64,000 nucleotides of DNA from Paeniglutamicibacter sulfureus (GTDB lineage: Bacteria > Actinomycetota > Actinomycetes > Actinomycetales > Micrococcaceae), in contig NZ_JAULBL010000002.1 of NCBI RefSeq assembly GCF_030512175.1, positions 1,300,149 to 1,364,148 of the forward strand, written 5' to 3'. Shown one piece after another: positions 45,306 to 53,901 of the stretch (position 1 is its first letter; each line of letters starts with the position of its first letter). The translations under genes were made by a program, and so were the position numbers. The notes beneath the pieces are model-generated. The model was given only the letters and a program-made list of their open reading frames with translations, searched no databases and was not told where the DNA came from.

Positions 45306-47222
45306 CTAGGAGTGGCAGGACTTGCCGGTGGCCGGGGCCGGGACATCCAGAACCGGCGAGCGGTCGAAGAAGCCCTCGGGACGCAGCTTGAAGCCAACCG
45401 TGTCCACCGGCATGATGGGCCAGTCCTCGGGTCGCGGGAAGTGCGTGAGCCCGAAGGTGTGCCAGAGGACGAGGTCCTCGCCGTCGATATTGCGGTCGGC
45501 CTTGACCCACTCGGGAAGCCCCGCGCCGCCGGTGTGCTGGTTCACGAAGTCGCCGGTCGGGTAGCGCTGGTCCTCGGTGACCGGAGTGACCCAAAGCGCC
45601 TTTGAGGCGAAGGTGGCGCGGCGATGGATCGAGGAACCCTCGTCGGCCAGCAGCGTGGGATTGCCCTGCGGGTGCAGCTTGTAGCCCACCGGGTGGCCCA
45701 GTCGGTTTTTCGATTCCGGGTTGGAGACCACCCAGGTGCGGCCCTTGGCCATGTCTGCGTCGCGGATCGCCTCGGTCTCGCGGGCCAGGAGCGTGCGCTT
45801 GCGGGAGAAGGCGTTGCCCCGCAAGTTCTCCGGTCCGGTGGGCACGCGCACCACGTCCTCTTCCTCGACGCGGCCCGGGCCGCCGTCGAGGGCGAAGTCC
45901 AACCGGGCGCCGAAAAGGTGCTGATGGAACGGGGCGCCGAGTCCTGGCGCGAGTTCGGAGGCGTACGGTGTTTCCCCGTCCGGCAGGGCACTGGTGAACA
46001 CGATGCCGGTGGCCTTGGCCTCGAACTCGATGGTGCCATCGAGGTAGAGGTACCAGTAGAAGCCGTAGTCGTAGTTGCCGATGGTGGTGAAGAAGGAGAT
46101 CACCAGGCGGCGGTTGCGTCGCGTGTAGTTGATGCCGCTCCACAGGTCGGAGTGCTTGGCCAGGATCGAGTGGTCCTCCTCGTGCATGCAGATGCCGTTG
46201 CGGATCGTGCGCGCCTCGCCGCGGGCATTGGAGGCCACCGGGGAGATGTAATGGATTTCGCCCAGGCAGTCACAGCCGAGCTCGAGCGAATTGGCGAACT
46301 GGCCCACCAGGTACTCGCCGGTGTCGAAGTAGTTCTGCCAGCTGCGCACCGGGGACGGGTCGCCGTAGGGGACCACCATCTCCGCAATGGAGGCACGGTT
46401 AAGGATGCGGCGCGGGGCACCCTTGTCCTCGAAGGAAATATTGTGCAGCACCAGGCCCTCGCGTACGTCGAAGCCCACATCCAGGCTCCACTTTTCCCAC
46501 TCCACATGGTTCTCGCCGGTGACGGTGAAGCTGGGACCTTCGGGCTGGGTGATGGAGATCGGCTTCTGCGTGGTGCGCAGCGGGCCGGTCAGTTCGGGGT
46601 CGGTGTAGTTGCCGTGCTCGGCGGGGATTGGCACCACGCCCAGGTCGATGACCTGGTCCACGCTGCGGTTGCCCACATCCACGTAGCCGACCAAACCATC
46701 CACGGGGTGTGCCCAGGCCGAGTCCTCGGGGTGGTCCTGCACGAAGGCCAGTCCGCGCAGGATGCGGCGGCCCGATTCCTCCGGGTACTCGAATACGCCG
46801 GCAGAGAGCGGGGCGACGCGCACCTTCTTCACGTCCAGGTTCCGCTTGGCCAGGGCCTCGAGCCAACGCGGGTCTTCGGAAAGCAGCTCCTCGACGACCT
46901 CGAATTCCTCCTCCAGCACCGGCAGCTCGCCGCTGATGGCCGTGTCCAGCTCGATGACGCTTTCCACCTCGCCGCGGGTCACGGAAACCACGATGTCCTT
47001 GGGATGGTTGCCGCTGACATCGAGGAGGAAGACGCGGAAACGGCGATCGGTCTCCGGCGCGTCCCGGCGTGGATCCTCGAGTCCCAGGTAGGCCACGCGG
47101 GCCGATTCCGGGAAGTGGCCGTTCTCGGCCAGGATGGTGCGCACCTGTGCGATTTCCGCTTCGGTGGCAAGTGCGTAGGCACCGAGGTCGGTGTTTTCGG
47201 CGATCGCGTTGCTGGGGGTCAT
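45306..47222 (-). CDS. copper-containing primary amine oxidase
   Basis: A 638-residue enzyme that oxidises primary amines to aldehydes, ammonia and H2O2. The tyrosine that becomes topaquinone is in [10 protein letters not shown] near residue 400. The copper histidines are in [11 protein letters not shown] and [18 protein letters not shown] near the C-terminus. The catalytic-base region is [12 protein letters not shown] near 315. Length and motifs match the Arthrobacter phenylethylamine and histamine oxidases. No signal peptide is seen. The ATG at 47222 has gaaaggg upstream. It lies under an operator shared with a divergent TetR gene. Confidence 0.95.
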   Translation of the reverse strand: MTPSNAIAENTDLGAYALATEAEIAQVRTILAENGHFPESARVAYLGLEDPRRDAPETDRRFRVFLLDVSGNHPKDIVVSVTRGEVESVIELDTAISGELPVLEEEFEVVEELLSEDPRWLEALAKRNLDVKKVRVAPLSAGVFEYPEESGRRILRGLAFVQDHPEDSAWAHPVDGLVGYVDVGNRSVDQVIDLGVVPIPAEHGNYTDPELTGPLRTTQKPISITQPEGPSFTVTGENHVEWEKWSLDVGFDVREGLVLHNISFEDKGAPRRILNRASIAEMVVPYGDPSPVRSWQNYFDTGEYLVGQFANSLELGCDCLGEIHYISPVASNARGEARTIRNGICMHEEDHSILAKHSDLWSGINYTRRNRRLVISFFTTIGNYDYGFYWYLYLDGTIEFEAKATGIVFTSALPDGETPYASELAPGLGAPFHQHLFGARLDFALDGGPGRVEEEDVVRVPTGPENLRGNAFSRKRTLLARETEAIRDADMAKGRTWVVSNPESKNRLGHPVGYKLHPQGNPTLLADEGSSIHRRATFASKALWVTPVTEDQRYPTGDFVNQHTGGAGLPEWVKADRNIDGEDLVLWHTFGLTHFPRPEDWPIMPVDTVGFKLRPEGFFDRSPVLDVPAPATGKSCHS

Positions 47223-47291
47223 GGCGTTGCCCTTTCGAGGGAATGTGGAAGGAGACGTGCATTACCGGCGCCGGTGACGTGCACCACGTTT

Positions 47292-47315
47292 TTATTCTCT
47301 GATTGTAGAGAATAA
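47292..47315. promoter_or_regulatory. operator between amine oxidase and TetR genes
   Basis: TTATTCTCT and AGAGAATAA form a perfect 9-bp inverted repeat with a 6-base spacer. A TACAAT -10 for the minus strand overlaps it. It lies about 70 bp before the amine oxidase start and 85 bp before the TetR start. Confidence 0.7.
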
Positions 47316-47399
47316 CCGCGTTTCTTCACCGTGGCAAGGGGTGCGGGTTGGTGCGGGCGGTGCGCAAAGGTTGGCGGAGTGATCCGTAGGATGGGTTGC

Positions 47400-47993
47400 A
47401 TGCCAAAGATTGTTGATCATGATGCCCGCCGACTCGAGCTTGTTGAGGTTACGTGGAAGGTTATTGCCCGCCACGGCTTTGACGGTGTGACCTTGCGCGA
47501 CATTGCGGCCGAAGCAGGCTTTGCAAATGGCGCATTGAAGCCATACTTTCCCACGCGGGCGAGCTTGATTCGGGCTACCTTCAGCCACGTCTTTGGCCGT
47601 ACCAACTCTCGGATCGCGACCTCAACCCAAGGGTTGGCCGGCCTGTCGGCACTACGTGCCTTCGCCGCGGAGGTCCTGCCACTGGATGCGGACCGGCTGG
47701 ACGAGGCCCGGGTCGTGATCCCTTTCTGGCAAGTCGCCATCCATGAGCCAGAATTCGCCGCGCTCAATGACGAAGCCATGCTCCAGTGGCGCAACTGGAT
47801 TCGGGGGTGGATTGCCCAGGCGGGAGATGAGGGTTCGCTGCGTGGCAACGTGGATCCAATGGTCGCGGCGGAATCGTTCCTGACCTTCCTGTTGGGATCG
47901 CAGATAGCGGCAGTGCTTGATGCGGGCTTCAACGATCCGAGCCAATTGCGGGCTCAGTTGGAACAACACCTGGGTCTGCTGCGCACGGGCTGA
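47400..47993 (+). CDS. TetR/AcrR family repressor (BetI-like)
   Basis: A 197-residue regulator. The HTH is at about 8-54 (RRLELVEVTWKVIARHGFDGVTLRDIAAEAGFANGALKPYFPTRASL); the C-terminal domain WQVAIHEPEFAALNDEAMLQWRNWI fits the BetI-type subfamily. The ATG at 47400 is chosen because the family starts there; an in-frame GTG lies earlier. It is divergent from the copper amine oxidase gene and probably represses it, sensing the amine. Confidence 0.85.
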   Translation: MPKIVDHDARRLELVEVTWKVIARHGFDGVTLRDIAAEAGFANGALKPYFPTRASLIRATFSHVFGRTNSRIATSTQGLAGLSALRAFAAEVLPLDADRLDEARVVIPFWQVAIHEPEFAALNDEAMLQWRNWIRGWIAQAGDEGSLRGNVDPMVAAESFLTFLLGSQIAAVLDAGFNDPSQLRAQLEQHLGLLRTG

Positions 47994-48145
47994 GCAACGT
48001 CCCCGCTTTAAAACCTACAGTCAGAGAAAAAACGTGACTTTAGGAATTTATGTGCGTAGATTAGCTGGAATGTGACCCCGTTCACCTCCCTCCCGATTGT
48101 CGATGCGGAGGGGCGTGGCCGAAATTGGGGAAAGGTCTATCGCTC

Positions 48146-49075
48146 ATGTACCAGATACAGCACGCTGATTCCTTCGGAGCCTGGAAGGCCCTTGTCTCCA
48201 GCGCCTTCGTTCCGCTCATTTCCGAGCCGGTACGGGCCGGCTCCTTTGCCGGCAGCATTGCCGGCAACCAGTTCGGTTCCGTGGGAGTGATGGAGGTCGA
48301 GGCCACGGCGCACGCAGTGCGCCGCACCGAGGACCTGCTGGCCGCGGGGGACCACCCCCACTTCAAGCTCAACCTGCAGCTCAGCGGGCATGGCATCCTG
48401 CTGCAGGACGGGCGGGAAACCTTGCTTCGACCTGGGGAGCTGGCGATCTATGACACCCAGCGTCCCTACACCTTGATGTTCGAGGAGGAATTCAAGACCC
48501 TCGTCCTCATGTTTCCACAGCAGCAGCTGGGACTGCCGGTTGCCCAAATCCGTGAGATGACAGCCACCGCCATCGGCGCCGAACATCCCTTGGGTCGGGC
48601 CATCAACCCCTTCCTGGGGCAGCTGGCGGGCCTGTTGCCCCAGCTGCAGGGTCCCGTCGGACATCGGCTGGCCGCGAATGCCGTGGACCTGTTGGGTACG
48701 TTGCTCGCGGCCGAACTCCACGAACACGACGAACTCGCGGTCGATGGGCATCACCGGCAATTCCGTTCGATCCAGGCCTACATCGATGAGCACCTCACCG
48801 ATCCCGAATTGTGCCCGGGATCCATTGCGGAGTCCCAATACATCTCCTTGCGCAGTCTGCATAAGATTTTCGCCCAGTCCGGCCACACCGTCTCCGAGTG
48901 GATTCGCACCCGACGGCTGGAGCAATGCAAACGCGATTTAAGCGATCCCTTTCAACACCACGTGCCGGTGGGAGCAGTGGGGGCGCGTTGGGGATTGCCT
49001 GACGCAGCGCACTTCAGCAGGGTATTCCGGGCCGCGTACGGCAGTTCCCCCTCGGCTTTCAGGGCCCAAAGCTAG
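48146..49075 (+). CDS. AraC family regulator (FeaR-like layout)
   Basis: A 309-residue activator. The N-terminal AraC-binding-2-like domain (about 1-180) contains LNLQLSGHGILLQDGRETLLRPGELAIYDTQRPYTLMF. The C-terminal HTH_18 domain (about 205-305) has ESQYISLRSLHKIFAQSGHTVSEWIRTRRLEQC and WGLPDAAHFSRVFRAAYGSSPSAFR. This is the layout of FeaR, the activator of amine oxidase genes in E. coli. The ATG at 48146 follows ggggaaagg. It precedes the APC permease gene and is close to the amine oxidase gene, either of which it may activate. Confidence 0.83.
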   Translation: MYQIQHADSFGAWKALVSSAFVPLISEPVRAGSFAGSIAGNQFGSVGVMEVEATAHAVRRTEDLLAAGDHPHFKLNLQLSGHGILLQDGRETLLRPGELAIYDTQRPYTLMFEEEFKTLVLMFPQQQLGLPVAQIREMTATAIGAEHPLGRAINPFLGQLAGLLPQLQGPVGHRLAANAVDLLGTLLAAELHEHDELAVDGHHRQFRSIQAYIDEHLTDPELCPGSIAESQYISLRSLHKIFAQSGHTVSEWIRTRRLEQCKRDLSDPFQHHVPVGAVGARWGLPDAAHFSRVFRAAYGSSPSAFRAQS

Positions 49076-49210
49076 CGACGCCAAGGTCTCGGATCAGGCG
49101 TCCGGAGACAACGCTGCACGGTTCGCCAAAAGGCGCTCACGCAAAGCCAAGCGCCAAATGGATACGTTCGCGCACGCTTGTAGGAAAGACGCTTCAAGGA
49201 GGAACTTCCC

Positions 49211-50677
49211 ATGGCTGCATCCACTGATCCACGCATCACCGAGGCCCCGAGCCTCGGCAAACGCACACTCGGGGTACCCGCGCTGGTCTTCATGATCATC
49301 GCCGCCTCGGCGCCGCTGACAGTTGTCGCCGGAGGTGTCACCAGCAACTACGCGGTGACCGGAGTGCTGGGCATCCCGCTTTCCTTTATCGTCCTCGGCA
49401 TCGTCTTGTTGGTCTTCGCCGTTGGATACACTGCCATGAGCCAACACGTGCACAATGCCGGGGCGTTTTACGCCTACGTCGCCCGAGGTCTGGGAAAGGC
49501 AGCCGGTATCGGCGCGGCCTGGGTCGCGTTGATCAGTTACAACGCCATGCAGATCGGCATCTACGGACTCTTCGGCTTTGCCATGTCATCGTTCCTTGCC
49601 GGTACCTTCGGGCTGAGCCTCCCATGGTGGGGGTGTGCCCTGATCGGCTGGGCCGTTGTTGGGATTCTCGGGGTGAACAAGGTTGACCTTTCGGCCAAGC
49701 TCCTGGGCATCGTCGTGGCCTGCGAGTTCCTCGTGGTCATCGTGTATGACGTGCTGGCCATAAAGGTTGCTCCCGAGGGAATCAGCACCCAGACCTTGCA
49801 ACCGGGGAGCCTGTTCACTGCGGGAATCGGTGCGGCCCTGTCCTTCAGCATCGCTGCCTTCATGGGCTTTGAATCCGGGGCGATCTACGGCGAAGAGGTC
49901 AAGGATCCCAAGAACACCCCTCGTCGTGCCACGCTGATCGCCGTGGGAATCATCGCGGTTTTCTACGCCATTTCCGCTTGGGCCATGGCCGTGGGAGAGG
50001 GAGACAGTGCGGTCGTGGGCAGGTCGGCCGAGATGGGGCCCGATCTGATGTTTGTTTTCCTGGCGGAGCACACCCCGGGCTGGTTCGTGGATTTGGGCAA
50101 CGTTCTCTTTATAACCAGCCTGCTCGCCGCCCTGATCGCCTTCCACAATGTGGTGGCCCGTTATCTGTTCTCACTGGGACGCGAGGGAGTCCTGCCACGG
50201 GTGCTGGCCCGCACCAATCCCCGCACACATGCCCCGATGGCCGGTTCGTTGGCCCAATCGGTGTTGGCCTTGGTGGTCCTGGTGGTCTTCGCATTCATCG
50301 GCAACGGGCAGGACGAGATGTTCCCGGTGCTCACCCTCTTCACCTGGCTCACGAACACCGGTGCCTTCGGCCTGGTAATGCTCATGGCACTGACCTCCTT
50401 TGCCGTCATTGGATATTTCCGCACCGAGCCGCACGGACTCGGTCCGTGGGCCGCACAGGTGGCACCGCTGCTCGCCGGGGTGAGCCTGACGGTTCTTTTC
50501 GGCGCGATCGTGGTGAACTTCGATGTGCTGATCGGGCTGGAAGAAGCCAGCGTTTTGGGATGGCTGCTGCCGGCAGTCGTCATAGTTCCGGGGATCCTCG
50601 GTGTGCTGTGGGCCTTCCGCCTTCGCCGCAGCCACCCTGCGGTCTATGCCAGGGTGGGCCGCGGCGGCGACCTTTAG
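49211..50677 (+). CDS. APC family amino acid/amine permease
   Basis: A 488-residue permease with 12 helices. LGVPALVFMIIAASAPLTVVAGG at residues 18-40 is the unwound helix 1 of the APC fold, and FMGFESGAIYGEEVKDPKNTPRRATLIAV near 225-250 is the helix 6-loop signature. AAGGAGGAA precedes the ATG. It sits between the amine oxidase cluster and the aminotransferase operon, so amines, beta-alanine or GABA-like compounds are likely substrates. Confidence 0.9.
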   Translation: MAASTDPRITEAPSLGKRTLGVPALVFMIIAASAPLTVVAGGVTSNYAVTGVLGIPLSFIVLGIVLLVFAVGYTAMSQHVHNAGAFYAYVARGLGKAAGIGAAWVALISYNAMQIGIYGLFGFAMSSFLAGTFGLSLPWWGCALIGWAVVGILGVNKVDLSAKLLGIVVACEFLVVIVYDVLAIKVAPEGISTQTLQPGSLFTAGIGAALSFSIAAFMGFESGAIYGEEVKDPKNTPRRATLIAVGIIAVFYAISAWAMAVGEGDSAVVGRSAEMGPDLMFVFLAEHTPGWFVDLGNVLFITSLLAALIAFHNVVARYLFSLGREGVLPRVLARTNPRTHAPMAGSLAQSVLALVVLVVFAFIGNGQDEMFPVLTLFTWLTNTGAFGLVMLMALTSFAVIGYFRTEPHGLGPWAAQVAPLLAGVSLTVLFGAIVVNFDVLIGLEEASVLGWLLPAVVIVPGILGVLWAFRLRRSHPAVYARVGRGGDL

Positions 50678-50815
50678 GCAACCTGAAAGTTCCCGGGAAT
50701 TCGCTTCCCATGGCCGGCGGGGCCAGCGCGAAGATGCTTGCCCGCCGGTTTCTGCCGGCAACTCCGGCTTGTCAGACCGAAGGCAAGGCGGAGTTACCTG
50801 CCCTTAACCGCAGCC

Positions 50816-50853
50816 GGCCGTGTCCCGGGGGATTGCTCCAGCGGGACACGGCC
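50816..50853. terminator. terminator between permease and aminotransferase genes
   Basis: GGCCGTGTCCCG and CGGGACACGGCC form a perfect 12-bp stem with a 14-base loop between two converging genes. Confidence 0.7.
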
Positions 50854-50883
50854 ACCGAAGGTGGTGCATATTCGCAGGGGCTG

Positions 50884-52257
50884 TCAGGCCTCGACGAACG
50901 TGTCTGCGACGCTCAGGGCCGTATCCAGCATGGCCAGCCCTGTACGCAAATCCTCGTCCGTGATGTTCAGCGGCGGGACCACGTGGACGCGGTTGAAGTT
51001 CACGAACGGCAGCATGCCTGCCTTTTTCAAGGCACCGGTCACCGCGGCCATGGCCGGCGAGGATCCGCCGTACGGTGCCATCGGCTCGCGGGTCTCGCGG
51101 TTGGTGACCAGTTCGACCGCCCAGAAGCAGCCGGTGCCGCGCACGTCTCCCACGGAAGGATGCCTGTCCTTCAGCTCGCGCAATGCCGGGCCGATGATGT
51201 CCGCCCCGAGGCGGGCGGCGTTCTCCACCAGGCCCTCATCCTTCATGGCGTTGATGGTCGCCACCGCGGCGGCCGAGGCCAGCGGGTGGCCCGAGTAGGT
51301 CAGGCCGCCCGGGTAGGGACGTTCGCGGAAGGTCTCGAAGATGGCCTCGGAAATGGCCACGCCGCCCAGTGGCACGTAGCCGGAGTTCACACCCTTGGCG
51401 AAGGTGATCAGGTCCGGGGTCACGTTCCAGTGGTTGACGGCAAACCACCGGCCGGCGCGGCCGAAGCCGGCCATGACCTCGTCGGCGATGAAGACGATGC
51501 CGTACTTGGTGGTGAGCTCCCGTACACTCTCCATGTAGCCCGCCGGCGGCATGTAGATGCCGGCACTTCCCGGGATGGATTCCAGCACCAAGGCCGCGAT
51601 GGTGCCCGGGCCCTCGAGGACTATGGTGTCCTCCAGGTGGCGCAGGGCGCGCTGGGTCTCTTCGGCCTCGGTGGTGGAGTGGAAGTAGGAGCGGTACGGG
51701 TAGGCCGGGAAGAAGTGCACGATCCCGTCGGTGGCGTTGTCGGATGCCACGCGGCGCGGATCGCCGGTGACGTTGACCGCAAGGTGCGTGCCGCCGTGGT
51801 AGCTGCGGTAGGCGGACAGGACCTTGTTCCTGCCGGTATGCAGACGGGCCATGCGGATCGCGTGCTCGTTGGCGTCGGCGCCGCCGTTGGTGAAGAAGAT
51901 CTTGTTCAGGTCCCCCGGGGTCAGTTCGGCGATCAGCCGCGCGGCCTCGGACCTGGCGTCGTTGGCGTGCTGCGGGGCGATGGTGCAGATCCGTGCTGCC
52001 TGCTCCTGGATGGCGGCGACGACCTTCGGGTGCTGGTGGCCGATGTTGGTGTTGACCAGCTGGGAAGAGAAATCGAGGAGCTTGTTGCCCTCCCCGTCCC
52101 AGACCCAGGAACCCTCGGTCTTGATGATGGTCATGGGGTCGAAAGGTCCTTGTGCCTGCCAGGAATGGAAGACATGCTTGCGGTCCAGCTCGTGGGTGCG
52201 GGCGCCGGCGGCGATCTGCTCGGGCGTGATGGTTTCGGTGCTCACATCGATGCTCAT
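50884..52257 (-). CDS. class III omega-aminotransferase
   Basis: A 457-residue PLP aminotransferase of the omega-amino acid type. FFTNGGADANEHAIRMAR near residue 120 binds the PLP phosphate, VFIADEVMAGFGRAG holds the aspartate, and ITFAKGVNSGYVPLGG holds the Schiff-base lysine near 288. Such enzymes move the amino group of beta-alanine, GABA, 6-aminohexanoate or similar compounds to pyruvate. It starts 31 bp after the semialdehyde dehydrogenase gene, with gaaagggg upstream. The pair would make a semialdehyde and then an acyl-CoA. Confidence 0.9.
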   Translation of the reverse strand: MSIDVSTETITPEQIAAGARTHELDRKHVFHSWQAQGPFDPMTIIKTEGSWVWDGEGNKLLDFSSQLVNTNIGHQHPKVVAAIQEQAARICTIAPQHANDARSEAARLIAELTPGDLNKIFFTNGGADANEHAIRMARLHTGRNKVLSAYRSYHGGTHLAVNVTGDPRRVASDNATDGIVHFFPAYPYRSYFHSTTEAEETQRALRHLEDTIVLEGPGTIAALVLESIPGSAGIYMPPAGYMESVRELTTKYGIVFIADEVMAGFGRAGRWFAVNHWNVTPDLITFAKGVNSGYVPLGGVAISEAIFETFRERPYPGGLTYSGHPLASAAAVATINAMKDEGLVENAARLGADIIGPALRELKDRHPSVGDVRGTGCFWAVELVTNRETREPMAPYGGSSPAMAAVTGALKKAGMLPFVNFNRVHVVPPLNITDEDLRTGLAMLDTALSVADTFVEA

Positions 52258-52288
52258 GGGGGTACCCCTTTCCGGGATTCTCGAGGCC

Positions 52289-53782
52289 CTAGGCGTTCTG
52301 CGGGAAGCCGAGGTTCAGGCCGCCGTGGCTGGGGTCCAGCCAGCGGGAGGTGACGACCTTGCCGCGGGTGAAGAAGTTGATCCCCTCGGCGCCGTAGGCG
52401 TGGGTGTCGCCGAAGAGGGAGTTCTTCCAGCCGCCGAAGGAGTAGTAGGCCATCGGCACCGGGATCGGCACATTGATACCAACCATACCTACCTGGATCT
52501 CGTTCTCGAAGCGGCGTGCAGCGCCTCCGTCGTTGGTGAAGATGGCTGTGCCGTTGCCATACGGGTTGGAGTTGATGGTCTCAATGCCTTCCTCGAAGGA
52601 GGCGACGCGGAGCACGGAGAGGACCGGGCCGAAGATCTCATCGGTGTAGATGGACATGTCGGTGGTGACGTTGTCGAAGAGGGTTGGGTTCAGGAAGAAA
52701 CCCTCGCCCTCCGCATCCGGGTTCACGCGCCGGCCATCCAGCACCATGGTGGCTCCAGCGGCCTCGCCGGCGTCGATGTATCCGGCGACCTTGTCGCGGT
52801 GCGCCGCGGTGACCAGTGGGCCCATGTCGCAGCCGCGGGTGCCGTCGCCCACGCGCAGGGTTGCCGTGCGCTCGGCGATCTTGGCCACCAGTTCGTCGGC
52901 GATCGAGTCGATGGCGACAAGCGCGGAGATGGCCATGCAGCGTTCGCCCGCGGCACCGAAGCCGGCGTTGACGGCAGCGTCGGCGGCCAGGTCCAGGTCG
53001 GCGTCGGGGAGGACGAGCATGTGGTTCTTGGCCCCGCCCAGGGCCTGGACGCGCTTGCCGTGTGCCGTGCCGGTCGCATAGACGTACTGGGCGATGGGGG
53101 TTGAGCCGACGAAGGAGACCGAGGCGACGCGCGGGTCGGTCAGCAGCGTGTCGACCGATTCCTTGTCGCCGTGCACCACGTTGAAGACGCCGTCGGGAAG
53201 GCCTGCTTCCTTCCACAGCTCGGCCATCCACTGGGCCGCTGTCGGGTCCTTTTCACTCGGCTTCAAGACCACGGAGTTGCCGGCCGCGATGGCGATCGGG
53301 AAGAACCACATCGGCACCATGGCCGGGAAGTTGAACGGGGAGATGATGGCCGCGACGCCGAGGGGCTGGCGGATGGAGTGCACATCAATCTTGGTGGAGG
53401 CGTTTTCCGTGTAGCCGCCCTTGACCAGATGCGGGATGCCGCAAGCGTACTCGACGACCTCCTGGCCGCGGGCGATCTCGCCCATCGCGTCTTCGAGCAC
53501 CTTGCCGTGTTCCGCGGTGATGATGGCGGCGAGTTCGCCCTTGCGCTTGTTGAGCAACTCGCGATAGTTGAACAGGACCTGCGAGCGGCGGGTCAGCGAA
53601 GTGTCGCGCCAGGCCGGGAACGCGGCGTGGGCCGCGGCGATCGCCTCGGCGGTCGTGTCGGCCGAGGCCAGGGCAACGCGGGAGGACACCTTGCCGGTGG
53701 CCGGGTTGGTCACGTCGGCAAAACGGGAATCGGTCGGGACTTCGAGGCTGGTTCCGTCGATCCAGTGGGAGAGTGTCTGCAT
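52289..53782 (-). CDS. mmsA: CoA-acylating methylmalonate-semialdehyde dehydrogenase
   Basis: A 497-residue aldehyde dehydrogenase of the MmsA/IolA class, which converts malonate or methylmalonate semialdehyde plus CoA and NAD to acetyl- or propionyl-CoA. PFNFPAMVPMWFFPIAIAAGN near 150-170 and the catalytic cysteine in GAAGERCMAISALV near 285 are diagnostic. The ATG at 53782 (MQTLSHWIDG) is the family start; aaggaac lies 11 bases upstream. It is first in the operon with the aminotransferase gene and divergent from pucR. Confidence 0.92.
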   Translation of the reverse strand: MQTLSHWIDGTSLEVPTDSRFADVTNPATGKVSSRVALASADTTAEAIAAAHAAFPAWRDTSLTRRSQVLFNYRELLNKRKGELAAIITAEHGKVLEDAMGEIARGQEVVEYACGIPHLVKGGYTENASTKIDVHSIRQPLGVAAIISPFNFPAMVPMWFFPIAIAAGNSVVLKPSEKDPTAAQWMAELWKEAGLPDGVFNVVHGDKESVDTLLTDPRVASVSFVGSTPIAQYVYATGTAHGKRVQALGGAKNHMLVLPDADLDLAADAAVNAGFGAAGERCMAISALVAIDSIADELVAKIAERTATLRVGDGTRGCDMGPLVTAAHRDKVAGYIDAGEAAGATMVLDGRRVNPDAEGEGFFLNPTLFDNVTTDMSIYTDEIFGPVLSVLRVASFEEGIETINSNPYGNGTAIFTNDGGAARRFENEIQVGMVGINVPIPVPMAYYSFGGWKNSLFGDTHAYGAEGINFFTRGKVVTSRWLDPSHGGLNLGFPQNA

Positions 53783-53901
53783 GGTGTGTGGGTTCCTTTC
53801 AAGGCGGGGCAATGGTCTGCTGAATCCATTGTGTAGCCCGGGACACACTGTTGAAACTGTCAACCTGTAATACCTTGGGGCCAAAGCCATACACTTTGTC
53901 C

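Noticed and set aside
48017-48040. AGTCA / TGACT inverted repeat before the AraC gene
   Set aside because: Only five bases per arm with an A-rich spacer; too weak to call as an operator.
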